A stretch of DNA of 64,000 nt from Caenorhabditis remanei (lineage: Eukaryota; Nematoda; Chromadorea; Rhabditida; Rhabditidae): positions 6,076,001 through 6,140,000 of the forward strand of contig NC_071331.1 of the NCBI RefSeq assembly GCF_010183535.1, in the 5' to 3' direction. The notes under the pieces are model-generated. The model was not told the DNA's origin, searched no databases, and saw only the letters and a program-made list of their open reading frames with translations. The position numbers and the translations under genes are program-made. Of this stretch, positions 46,721 through 56,446 are shown piece by piece. The first letter of the stretch is position 1, and the number at the start of each line of letters is the position of its first letter.

Positions 46721-47026
46721 TTAAATGAATCATCCCCGACGTCGAGGAAACATGACAACAACTCCAAGCTGCTGAATTCCCGGTAAAATTGTTCCAAAAA
46801 TTAATCCCCCGGTTAATGATACTTTTTTTCAGATTCCATCTTCTGATTGCTGGACGTCCGCGGAATTTGAATCAGAAGGTAAAAAAACAGTTTTATTGTT
46901 TTTTAGAAGCAAAACATTATTAATTTTCAGAACCAGAGAGCCTCATCCATCGTCAGCGTGCCAATGAAAACTTCATCGATAACGTCAAGCGAAGAGAAGC
47001 TGGAGAGCACTAAACGAAATTATTAG
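46721..47026 (+). CDS. last three exons of a small gene (unknown)
   Basis: Exons 46,721-46,782, 46,833-46,878 and 46,931-47,026 are bounded by TACTTTCAG, TTTTTTCAG and AATTTTCAG acceptors and GTAAAA donors; the introns are 50 and 52 nt. One frame runs through all three (LNESSPTSRKHDNNSK in the first, STKRNY before TAG at 47,024). Exons 2 and 3 are also open in a second frame (IPSSDCWTSAEFESE to a TAA at 47,011), which looks more protein-like but does not connect to exon 1. No upstream exon is visible, so the 5' part may have been cut off by the retroelement region. No family is recognised. Confidence 0.45.
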
Positions 47027-48421
47027 CACTGAATGTAAATACTCTGAGATTTCTTCAGTTTGTATTGCTTTTATAAATCGAGAGCTATAAACTTATTTTA
47101 TTTTGATTTAAAAAAAACACAATTATGCCCAATGGGACTAAGAAACTTGCAGTTGATGTTGAATTGCACTGTTGAACCGAGACCAATCTGTCTTTTACAA
47201 GAAATCGATGATTGAAGTTCATTTTTTCAAAAAAGAAATGGAACCTACCAAAAAATGTTTAACGGACGCTTTTTCTTACTGTGCTAGATGGTTTTTCTCA
47301 GCTGGAAGTGACGAGCACAAAAGAAACATTTGGAATATGCCTATTCAAACTGTCCTTAATACCTGGTAGTAATTTGGAACGATTCCAAACTCGCGACCCC
47401 TTGAAGTTTCCTTGTTAGAGATTTTATCTCTAGAAAAAATTATGCTGGAAGCAGAAAAATTGATTAATTCCGTTGAGTTTTTTTTTAACTTCTGGTTTAA
47501 CACGTGAAACTGAACGTTTTTGAACTGAATTTAAAAATTCTTTCGGTATGAGAATGAACTCACGGAAATGAAGAAACCAACATACGACCGAAGTCAAATT
47601 TCGGGGCCATAACGCCAATTTTCACCGGCCAACGAAATGCCCAAACTCGCCGGGAATCGCTTTCAGCGGGTTTCAGAACGATTTTTAAAACTTTTTCGAT
47701 ATGTAAATGAACTCACAGGTACACATACATTATTCTGTGAAAATATCAGAGTTGACCTTAGTCCACCTTTAATCCAGTTGCAAGTATTCTTCAAAATCTG
47801 CCAGAAGTCTTGCCGTGGTTGCTTTGATTACGATCTTTGAACTGTTTTCTCTTGCACCCCCAAATTGAATAACAGAAAAATTGTACCCTAGAAATGTGGA
47901 CTTTTACAGTTTTTCTACCCTCGAAAAATAGTACTCTAGAATAATAGTATTTAGAAGGCTATATCACTGGCTGGAGAAGGTAAGTTGAATTAGAAAAATA
48001 AAAAAACAAAGTATATTTGTCAAAATTTTTAGGAGATTTTTAATATCGCATGAGAAGAAGCCCACTTCCAAGCCAGTTTGGAATTGATGGATAAATATTG
48101 TTTTGACTTTAATATTATAATTGAAACTGCTGATAAAATCATACCGATTCTCAAAACAAACAACTGAATCATATTTCAAAAAATACAATTCGTTTCTTTC
48201 CATTTTTTCGTTAAAAATTAGCTTAGTTGCAAAAACTGCTCTGAAATTAATTTCGGTTTCAATACTCTTCAATGACGTTCGCAGATTCAAAACAAAATGT
48301 TCAAGAATGGAATAATTCTTCTACAGGAGGACACTCATCTATATTTAGAATATTTTCTACCAACATTCTTTTATTTCTCATTTCTATTTTTCAACGTTAA
48401 TTAAAAATTTTTCAATTAAAT
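47027..48421. other. intergenic sequence
   Basis: AT-rich, with no supported gene. Two diverged copies of a stretch ending AATGAACTCAC lie at about 47,535-47,563 and 47,685-47,716. Confidence 0.5.
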
Positions 48422-49264
48422 CTTACTGATGTCCTCCTAACGGATAATCAAATTAAACATGGAACAGTATTCCAAATTACAAAAGACACTTTGACAAGAT
48501 ACGAAGGCGTGTTCAGAACCATGTTTGAGACTGAGATTCCAGTAAGGTTCTCTTTTTTTTGAATTTTCAACAATATTTTCATTATGGTTTAAGCTAGAAA
48601 AAGACGAGAACGGATGCATATTCATCGATCGAGACGCCAAACATTTTCGACTAATTCTGAATTTCCTTCGTGATGGTCATATAACTCTCCCAAATTCTGA
48701 GATAGAATAGAGGAGATTTATAAAGAATCCAGCTACTATTTATTGGATGGATTGATGCATTTGTGTCAGGAAAGATGTAACGATGACAGGCAGTTGAAGG
48801 AGATGAGGCATATTGAGAATAAGACGGAGTTATTGAAAACCGTGTTGCATTCCAGGAAGGTGAGGAAATCAAACAGCTGGTCCAATTGAAGTTCCATGTT
48901 TAGACCGAACTAATAGTATATTTAAAACATAAAATATTTTCCAGGCATTCCTCATATTCTTCTACGAACCAGAGAATGTAGTCCGCGTGGAGAACTTCTT
49001 CAATGAAGGTGTCTTTCCTGCAACGATTGCTCATTTGAAAAAGTTTATTGCGGAGTTTGAATCGAAATTCGATTTTTATTACACGGCAGGTGAGCACTAT
49101 GCTTATGTAACTATCTTTATGTACACTTGTTTTTAGGAGGTAGTGAAGAAGGATGGTCATGTGTACACTACAAAGACTACAACTCCACATTCATTGCGGC
49201 TTACAGTTGGTCTCGTGACTTTTTGGATGATATTTGGATGATTCTGAAGGATAAGGAGCTTTGA
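48422..49264 (+). pseudogene. T1/KCTD-type BTB domain gene, frameshifted
   Basis: Four exons: about 48,422-48,541, 48,594-48,859, 48,945-49,089 and 49,137-49,264. The BTB core is clear: GTVFQITKDTLTRYEGVFR, FETEIP, then EKDENGCIFIDRDAKHF, LILNFLRDGH and YKESSYYLLDGLMHLC. This is the tetramerisation-type BTB fold of the large nematode family whose members often act as CUL3 adaptors or channel-related proteins. The N-terminal V-G-G is reduced to HG, and one base is missing near 48,705-48,707, giving a stop in exon 2. The acceptor of exon 2 reads TTTAAG. AATAAA follows the stop at 49,269. No start exon was found. It is probably a young pseudogene, or a sequencing error at the frameshift. Confidence 0.85.
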
Positions 49265-50699
49265 AATGAATAAATTTGAGAAATTTTTAGAAAAATCTTT
49301 CTGTTTCCACTTTATCACAAGATGTTTAACATACTTCTAGAATAATTCCAAAACTTCCCTTTGAGCAAAAACTTGTCTGAGGCTAGGTCTTTTCCTTCAA
49401 AGGATTCTTTTAAAACTAACATACGCGAGTTACAGTTTCAAGTTTACCAGAATCTCACAGTCTCTGACAACTTGATGATTTTCAGTAAAAATATATTTTT
49501 CAAAAATTAAACTTTACAGTGTACAGTTGCTAACCACGAGAACGAGCACAAGATTTTTCTGAAATTTGCTGTTTCAGATAAGAAATTTTCTCCATGGTTT
49601 GTTTCGAAATTCAGTCTGTCCCGGATGTATTTTTGGATGTATTTTTAACTACTTGCTTCAATACCTCTATAAAATTCAAGTTTGTTAAAATTAAAATTAC
49701 TCATCTCGTGTTTGTATCTTTCTTTTTCAATTTCTGATGAAAATTCACTAAACTGTTGCTTTTTAGACCACTGAAAATTGAAAAGTTCTGGAAAGACTTA
49801 CCACTACAAATGACATTTTTGAGAGCACCTCCTGTTTCAAAGTGGCAATTTAAAAATGTCTTTTTAGTCATCCAACTATTAAATAAATGCTCAAGTTAGA
49901 GAGTGGATAATATCCGTTCAAAGAAGTGATGATTAAATTGAATCTGTGAATTCATGACTTTTTTGAAACACTAAATACGTATTTGAATAGGAAACTGGTT
50001 TCCTTAAAAAATCATTTATTTTTAAGATTGAATCCTACATAGATTTGTAACTAGAATGTACCTAAACCAAAATTAAATGAATAAAACTTCAGTCTATCAA
50101 GAAAATAATTTGTGCAAAAAGAACCTTTGCGTCGCGGTTTCTTCAAAATGATTAATTGTAATGAATATAACTTTTTAGCAATTTTTAACAATTTCAAAAA
50201 TTTGAAATATTGGTTATCAAACAACTATCAAACTTTGTGCATTTGTATTTTAACTACTGGCACATTTCTACTTTTTTGAGTTTAGAAAAATTTGAAAGTC
50301 TTAAAAGGTGCTCCACGTTTTACTCAATCCCATAAGCTTTAAACTCAAATACTGAAATGACCAGTTTCAAGCTGAATTCATTTGAAAAACAATTCCAGCA
50401 GTAATCAGTGATGTTGCATAGTGATGAAAATGCATGTTTTCCTCTGCTTCAACTCAAAATTTTTGATTATTTTATTTCGGTTTTATGTTCTTGGGATGTT
50501 TTGCATGTTTCAATAAATAAAACACTTTACTGTAAAATCGATGAAGTTCATTCCTACAATATTGAGATTTCCACCAGGAGTGATGTTAGATTACACGAGT
50601 GAAAAGGCTACAATAATTGGAGTAAAATCAGCTGGCAGAAACAGTGATAAATCACAAAGCCATTTGTTATTAATCGGGAGTCTGTGCCGTCAATACGGC
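49265..50699. other. intergenic DNA downstream of the BTB gene
   Basis: The first 150 bases and the stretch from about 50,530 resemble 24,486-25,080. No gene is supported between. Confidence 0.55.
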
Positions 50700-50798
50700 C
50701 ATACTTGCAAAATATCGGCCCGGCCGGGGCCGGTAGAGAAAGTTGCCGGCCTGGCCCGGCCCGGTCGGAGCAGCCCGGCCCGGCCCGTTGCAAGTATG
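50700..50798. mobile_element. CATACTTGCAA-family GC-rich MITE, short copy
   Basis: A 99-bp element with ends CATACTTGCAA / TTGCAAGTATG around GGCCCGG repeats. The flanks AATACGGC and AATACGAC (7 of 8 match) are the target duplication. The paralogous site near 25,070 is empty. Confidence 0.85.
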
Positions 50799-52128
50799 AA
50801 TACGACAATACAAACTTCACCGACTTTCGGGCGTCATTCATTGACTTACCAACATCTTCAATGTCAGCATTGCAAAAGAAAACCATTCGAAACTGATTGA
50901 TTTTTTTTGTTGAAAATTCTGGAAACTACGCAATGAAGGGAGTTGCGGCCTAGTAACATGAATACTTTGACTGCGAAAATCCTGCTTTGTTTTAAACAGT
51001 AACACTCGTACAAAAATTACTGAACAACAGGTCCAACGGATTGTTGAAATGAGCAAAACGAAACAGTGGAAAAATGGGAAAAATTTTTTTTGAACTTTTG
51101 AAGTAAAATATTTCCTACAATTCATTTTGTTTGAAGCTCTCACTAAATCTAGGTTAAAAATTCAGGAGTCCAAGAAAAAATGAATTACGAACACTCTGAA
51201 CAGCAGTAAATAATTTTCGAAGGTGTTCTAAGCTCAAAAAAATACATTTAACAGTTGATTTTACCATTCCAATGGTTCTGTATTGCGAAAAACAAAAATT
51301 AAAATTTGAAGTAAAATTTCAAGTTTTCTAAAAAAAAAAGTTAACGATTGTAAATGTAGAAAACCAGTCGGTTAACGCAGCCTAACGGCTGCTCAACCTC
51401 CTTCTCTACACCACCTTTCTGGGTGTTACAGTAAGTGGTGACTGTGATACATTATAGGTGATTTCGATGTCATCAATATCGTCTCCAGTGATAGAGGACG
51501 TGGAGAAAGAAAACGGTTGTGACATAAGAGTAAAAATGGAATACAGTAGTGACCATAATACACACAGAATTTGGTGTTTGTTAATAGTAAAGATTGCTAA
51601 TTTGATCCACTTATCATTAATAACTGAAAAAAATCCCTTGATCGATCGAGCAAAAACAATTCTCTTGGAGACAGGTGGTGACGTTCCAAGGGACAGTCAT
51701 TCAGTTGATTTTGTCAGTCTTCTCTTTTCATTCCTATCGGGTGGTGACCTCTCTTTTCCTCTTTGTAGTTTGCATAGATATGAAGTTACTGTATGCCATT
51801 CAGAAACACTCGGAAACTCACTGAACTCTACAATTAACTACAAAATTTTCCAACTGTTTCTCGTTTTTTTCAAAGCACATTTCGCTCTTTTTTTGATAGT
51901 CAAAGCTCAAGGAATCGAATTTTCATTAAAAAAACCAAGTCTGATATGATCTCACTTTTTGAACAAAACTCAAACTTCAAAACAAATTGAAGTTCTTATT
52001 GTTAGTTCTCTTTCAATTACTATTGCAGTCATAGTTATTTCAAACACGTTTTCCCCCCTTTTTCTCATTTTTCTTCCCTAACCTCCATTATTGATTCCTC
52101 CTGCGGTAGATCAAACAAACAGCAGCAG
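50799..52128. repeat. alpha segment, copy 3
   Basis: From about 51,036 this repeats, with more divergence, the sequence at 1 and 25,113. A block at 51,362-51,440 (GTCGGTTAACGCAGCC and on) is absent from the other copies and may be an insertion. No gene is supported. Confidence 0.6.
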
Positions 52129-52443
52129 ATGTCCCATGTGAAAATGTCAACTCCTCTTCACATTGTCACTCTCGGTCTATTGTCCGTGTCATTCCTCTTC
52201 ACATACTACCATCTGCTTATCTATCTCTATGAGAAATCTGACCGGAAGGTGCAATTAGGCCCCGCCCCTTGTGTTCAACTGCTAGTAGACCGGTATTCTG
52301 TCATTCTCCTCCCGTCGTGGCCTACTATGTGGTCCTCTTAGTTTTTCTCTCAATTGCAAAATACACTTTCTCCTCTCTTTATCTTCATATTCTTTGACGG
52401 TTCTTCTTTATAAATTTCTCTTTCCTCGACTTTTTTATTCGAA
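52129..52443. promoter_or_regulatory. beta-unit 7 leader with GC box
   Basis: The hydrophobic leader frame begins MSTPLHIV again but is shifted after about 70 codons. A GC box is at about 52,260-52,268 and the TATA-like TATAAATT at about 52,410-52,417, about 30 bp before the exon. Confidence 0.4.
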
Positions 52444-52554
52444 ATGATTGAAGTTGATAAGTTTCCAGCCACGACCAACCACTACAACGACCCAAAACTG
52501 GACACAGCCGCAACACAACGATGGATCCACGAAAGAGAAGAAGACGGAAATAAC
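52444..52554 (+). CDS. beta-unit first exon, copy 7
   Basis: A 37-codon exon starting MIEVDKFPATTNHYND, ending at GTGAGT, and nearly identical to copy 5. The near-identity across macro-units suggests recent duplication or gene conversion. Confidence 0.42.
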
Positions 52555-52658
52555 GTGAGTGAAATCCCCCGATCTAGAATACACAAAAATTGTGATAAAA
52601 AATATTAAAAACAGTATACTATCTTTCTATTCTTCTGACTTCCCCCACCATTCTTTCT

Positions 52659-52763
52659 TGTGTCGGATCCTGTAAGACTCGGTCAGTTACGCTGCGAGTA
52701 GTCTTACCTATGGGCTGTGGAAATACTCGCAGTAGACGCGGGTTTGAATCCTCCCGATCTAGG
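52659..52763 (+). repeat. structured intronic repeat, type B, copy 3
   Basis: Type B. The downstream hairpin CTGTG/CACGG of other copies reads CTGTG/CGCAG here: both changed positions still pair (U-G to U-A and U-A to U-G). Confidence 0.75.
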
Positions 52764-52839
52764 ATATATCAGAAATTCAATCGAAAGGATAAAAAAAAGG
52801 ATAATTTCATTTCAATTAACTTCCCCCACCATTCTTATC

Positions 52840-52947
52840 TGTGTCGGTTCCGGTTAGACACGGTCAGTTACGCTGCGTGAGGTCTATACTTATCCGGGCT
52901 GTGGGTTTGCTCACGGTAGACGCGGGTTTGAATCCTCCCGATCTAGA
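52840..52947 (+). repeat. structured intronic repeat, type A, copy 8
   Basis: A canonical type A copy following a type B copy. Confidence 0.75.
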
Positions 52948-53044
52948 GAATATCAGAAATTTCAATAAAAAATCTCAGAAAAGTGTATTCTTTCTTTTTT
53001 CTCAACCCTTAACCAACTTACCTGATTTCATAAAAATCGACCAG

Positions 53045-53171
53045 TGCAACGACGGATGAACGAATCATCAATGATTGGATTCAGTGACAAGGACAGCAAA
53101 CAAGATGCAACGATGAGAAGCGTTTCAGACTTCGGAATCTGCCCATCAGTCAAGAGATGTTTCCATTATTG
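53045..53171 (+). CDS. beta-unit second exon, copy in unit 7
   Basis: Open from ATG 53,056 (MNESSMIGFSDKDSKQDAT) to CFHYW at a GTAAGT donor. It is nearly the same as 5,400-5,529. Confidence 0.35.
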
Positions 53172-53673
53172 GTAAGTTAATTTGAACCTCGGAATGTTGT
53201 CATTCCTTCAGATACCCGGGCAGAAGTTTATCTCAGTTTGGTAAAAATTCTAGGTTTACATCTCCTCGTGCGAGAGAGCGGTGGTGACCTCTCTTTTTCT
53301 CTGTAGTTTCCTCACTATCAGATATGAAGTTACTGTATGCCAAAGGTAAAGCCTTCAGAAATACCCGGGCACTTACTGTCTATTAATCCAAACAATAGGT
53401 CAAACACTCTCCCATTAACTACAAAGTTTTCAAATTGTTTCTTGTGTCTTTTAGAACACATTTTACTCACCTTGTCAAAACTGAAAACTATCTTTTGTGA
53501 TCTCAACTTTCGAACAAATCAAATTTCAAAACAAATCGATAATCTTAGTTCTCTTTTATTACTATCATAATCATAGTTTCAAACACGTTTTCCCCTTTTC
53601 TCTATTTTTTCTTCCCTAACCTCCATTATTGATTCCTCCTGCGGTAGATCCAACAAACGGCAGCAGGTGTCCC
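53172..53673. other. link to beta-unit 8
   Basis: This repeats parts of the alpha segment (GTGGTGACCTCTC region) and the beta leader. No gene is seen. Confidence 0.5.
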
Positions 53674-53940
53674 ATGTCAACTCCTCTTCACATTGTCACT
53701 CTGGTTCTATTATCCGTGTCATTCTTCTTCACATATTACCATCTGCTTACCTATCTCTATGTGAAATCTGACCGGAAGGTGCAATTAAGCCCCGCCCCCT
53801 TGTGTGCAACTGCTAGTAGACCGGTATTCTGTCATTCTCCTCCCGTCGTGGCCTACTATGTGGTCCTCTTAGTTTTTCTCTCATCTGCAAAAGACACGTT
53901 TCCCCTTCTTCATCATGACCAATACAATCCTATTGCTTGA
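53674..53940 (+). CDS. hydrophobic leader ORF, unit 8 (uncertain)
   Basis: The frame starts MSTPLHIV and is Leu/Tyr/Phe-rich like that at 2,009. It overlaps the GC box (about 53,790-53,799). It is probably leader DNA rather than a gene. Confidence 0.18.
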   Translation: MSTPLHIVTLVLLSVSFFFTYYHLLTYLYVKSDRKVQLSPAPLCATASRPVFCHSPPVVAYYVVLLVFLSSAKDTFPLLHHDQYNPIA

Positions 53941-53984
53941 CTGTTTATTTTCTAGTATTATTCTTTCCTCGATCGCTTTATTCG

Positions 53985-54089
53985 AAATAATTCTAAAGGT
54001 GATAAGTTTCCAGCCACCACAACGATCCGGTAGAGTACACATGAGCAACACAACGACATACCAACAAAAGGAATGGAGCCGAAAGCAAC
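53985..54089 (+). pseudogene. beta-unit first exon, copy 8, decayed
   Basis: It lacks the ATG, has deletions in the middle (GGTGATAAGTTTCCAGCC is still recognisable) and no open frame. The donor ACGTGAGTG is kept. Confidence 0.5.
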
Positions 54090-54191
54090 GTGAGTGAAAT
54101 CCTCCCGATCTAGAAAATATCAGAAATTCAATAAATTGTATCGAAAAACAAGATAATTTCATTTCAATTAACTTCCCCAACCATTCTTTCT

Positions 54192-54296
54192 TGTGTCGGA
54201 TCCTGTAAGACTCGGTCAGTTACGCTGCGAGTAGTCTTACCTATGGGCTGTGGAAATACTCACGGTAGACGCGGGATTGAATCCTCCCGATCTAGA
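54192..54296 (+). repeat. structured intronic repeat, type B, copy 4
   Basis: Type B with intact pairing. Box-B-like GGATTGAATCC. Confidence 0.75.
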
Positions 54297-54372
54297 ATAT
54301 ATCAGAAATTCAATCAAAAGTATCCGAAAAAGGGTAATTTCATTTCAATTAACTTCCCCAACCATTCTTATC

Positions 54373-54480
54373 TGTGTCGGTTCCGGTTAGACACGGTCAG
54401 TTACGCTGCGTGAGGTCTATATTTATCCGGGCTGTGGGTTTGCTCACGGTAGACGCGGGTTTGAATCCTCCCGATCTAGA
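54373..54480 (+). repeat. structured intronic repeat, type A, copy 9
   Basis: Canonical type A with both helices intact. Confidence 0.75.
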
Positions 54481-55725
54481 ATATATCAGAAATTCAATCA
54501 GAAGTATCAAAATATAACATCAGGAAAACGTATTGTTTCTTGATTTTTTACCGCTAACCGACTTTACTTGATTTCATAAAAATCGACCAGTGCAACGACG
54601 GATCATCAGTGATTGGATTCGTTGAAAAGGACAACCAACTAGATGCAACGATGTGAAGCGATTCAGACTTCGGAATCTGTCCACGAGGCTACGGATAATT
54701 CCAATATTGGTAAGTAAATTTGAACCTCGGAATGTTGTCATTCCTTCATACACCCGAGCAGAAGTTTATTTCAGTTGAGCAAGAATCCTAGGTTTGATCT
54801 GGCTTTTATCTTTTGAAAGGAATGCATTAAAATAAAACAATAGAAGGTTGGGTGTCCTGGGATCAAGCACACCGTTAATACGGACCCTCGGGTGTCGAAA
54901 ATCCCGCGTGGGAGAGGGAGAGAGAAAAGAAAATAAGAGAGCGTTTGAATTACTATTTGGCAACTGTGACTTCACCAAAAATATGTACGTTTTGAACCTA
55001 CCCAGTTGAAACTGTGACTTTCTAAAATTCCGTCGGTTCCATTAGGTTCGTTTAGGTTTGTTATCACTATTTGTTAGAACTGTTCCGAGCTAATAGACTT
55101 TTTCATTGAAAGCAGCACTTGTAGTTGCACAAGCTCTCTATTTTTCCAGTTTTGGTAGAGCGCAGCTATTGATATAAACGTCTTGATTATGTTAAGCTTA
55201 TTCACACTCCTTCTAAGATTACAATTTTACACGAACACGGTTAGAGCAAAAATGCGTGTCAACTGAAATTATCTTATTGAAACTCAAAAGAAGACAGATA
55301 TCTTTGTCATCCATGACTCGGTATCAACTCTACCGAAAATGTGAATCAGCTGAAAATACCTTGTTGAAACTGTGGATTTTTCTAGATTTCTAACTTTCGT
55401 CTGTTTTATTAGATTCTTTTAGCTTCCTTATGACCATTTTCGTCAGTTGCTCTCTTCATTCTCAGTTGCTGACCATTCATTAAAAACCACAGAAAGAACA
55501 CTCTCTTCCTTCCAATCTGCCAGTTTCTTTCTGTTTCTCTTTTTCTTGCGGAGCTTTCTATGATTTTGATGATTGGAGAGGAAATATAAACAATAAGCAA
55601 AGCAGAAAATGTACGAGTGGGATTTTAGAATATTCGGTCTGAAAGTGTAGATTTTTTTGCTGTTTTAATTTCTTGCTAAAGTTTTTGAGACCTAAGAGTA
55701 GTCGACTCATCAAAATCAAAGTTAT
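54481..55725. other. decayed second exon and link sequence
   Basis: The second-exon block at about 54,591-54,708 lacks its ATG. The rest repeats the link seen at 3,420-3,720 and 30,120-30,440. No gene is seen. Confidence 0.5.
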
Positions 55726-55940
55726 GTGAAATCTGACAAGAAGGTGCTATTAGCTCCCGCCCCCTTGTGTGCAACTGCTAGTAGACCAGTATTCTGTCAT
55801 TCTCCTCCCGCCCCGGCCTACTATGAGGTCCTTTTGGTTTTTCTCTCATTTTTTAGAAAGGCACATTTCACCTTCTTTATCTTCCTAGTCTTTAATGGTT
55901 TTCTTTATAAATTCCTCTTTCTTCGATTTTTTTATTCAAA
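55726..55940. promoter_or_regulatory. beta-unit 9 leader
   Basis: GC box at about 55,756-55,764 (CCCGCCCCC). TATAAATT at about 55,906-55,913, about 30 bp before the ATG at 55,941. Confidence 0.4.
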
Positions 55941-56051
55941 ATGATTAAAACTGATAAGTTTCCAGCCACGACCAACCACTACAACGACCCAGAACTGGAT
56001 ACAGCCGCAACACAACGATGGATCCACAAAAGAGAAGAAAACTGAAACAAC
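55941..56051 (+). pseudogene. beta-unit first exon, copy 9, late stop
   Basis: It starts MIKTDKFPATTNHYND but has a TGA two codons before the GTGAGT donor (EEN then stop). Otherwise it matches the consensus. Confidence 0.5.
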
Positions 56052-56156
56052 GTGAGTGAAATCTTCCCGATCTAGAATACACAAAAATTGCGATCGAAAG
56101 TATCAAAAACAGTATACAATCTTTCTATTCTTCTGACTTCCCCCACCATTCTTTCT

Positions 56157-56261
56157 TGTGTCGGATCCTGTAAGACTCGGTCAGTTACGCTGCGAGTAGT
56201 CTTACCTATGGGCTGTGGAAATACTCGCAGTAGACGCGGGTTTGAATCCTCCCGATCTAGG
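56157..56261 (+). repeat. structured intronic repeat, type B, copy 5
   Basis: Type B with the CTGTG/CGCAG form of the second hairpin, as in the copy at 52,659, so these two share recent ancestry. Confidence 0.75.
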
Positions 56262-56338
56262 ATATATCCAAAATTCAATCGAAAGGATAAAAAAAGAGGA
56301 TAATTTCATTTCAATTAACTTCCCCAACCATTCTTATC

Positions 56339-56446
56339 TGTGTCGGTTCCGGTTAGACACGGTCAGTTACGCTGCGTGAGGTCTATACTTATCCGGGCTG
56401 TGGGTTTACTCACGGTAGACGCGGGTTTGAATCCTCCCGATCTAGA
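56339..56446 (+). repeat. structured intronic repeat, type A, copy 10
   Basis: Canonical type A, the last copy in the window. Confidence 0.75.
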
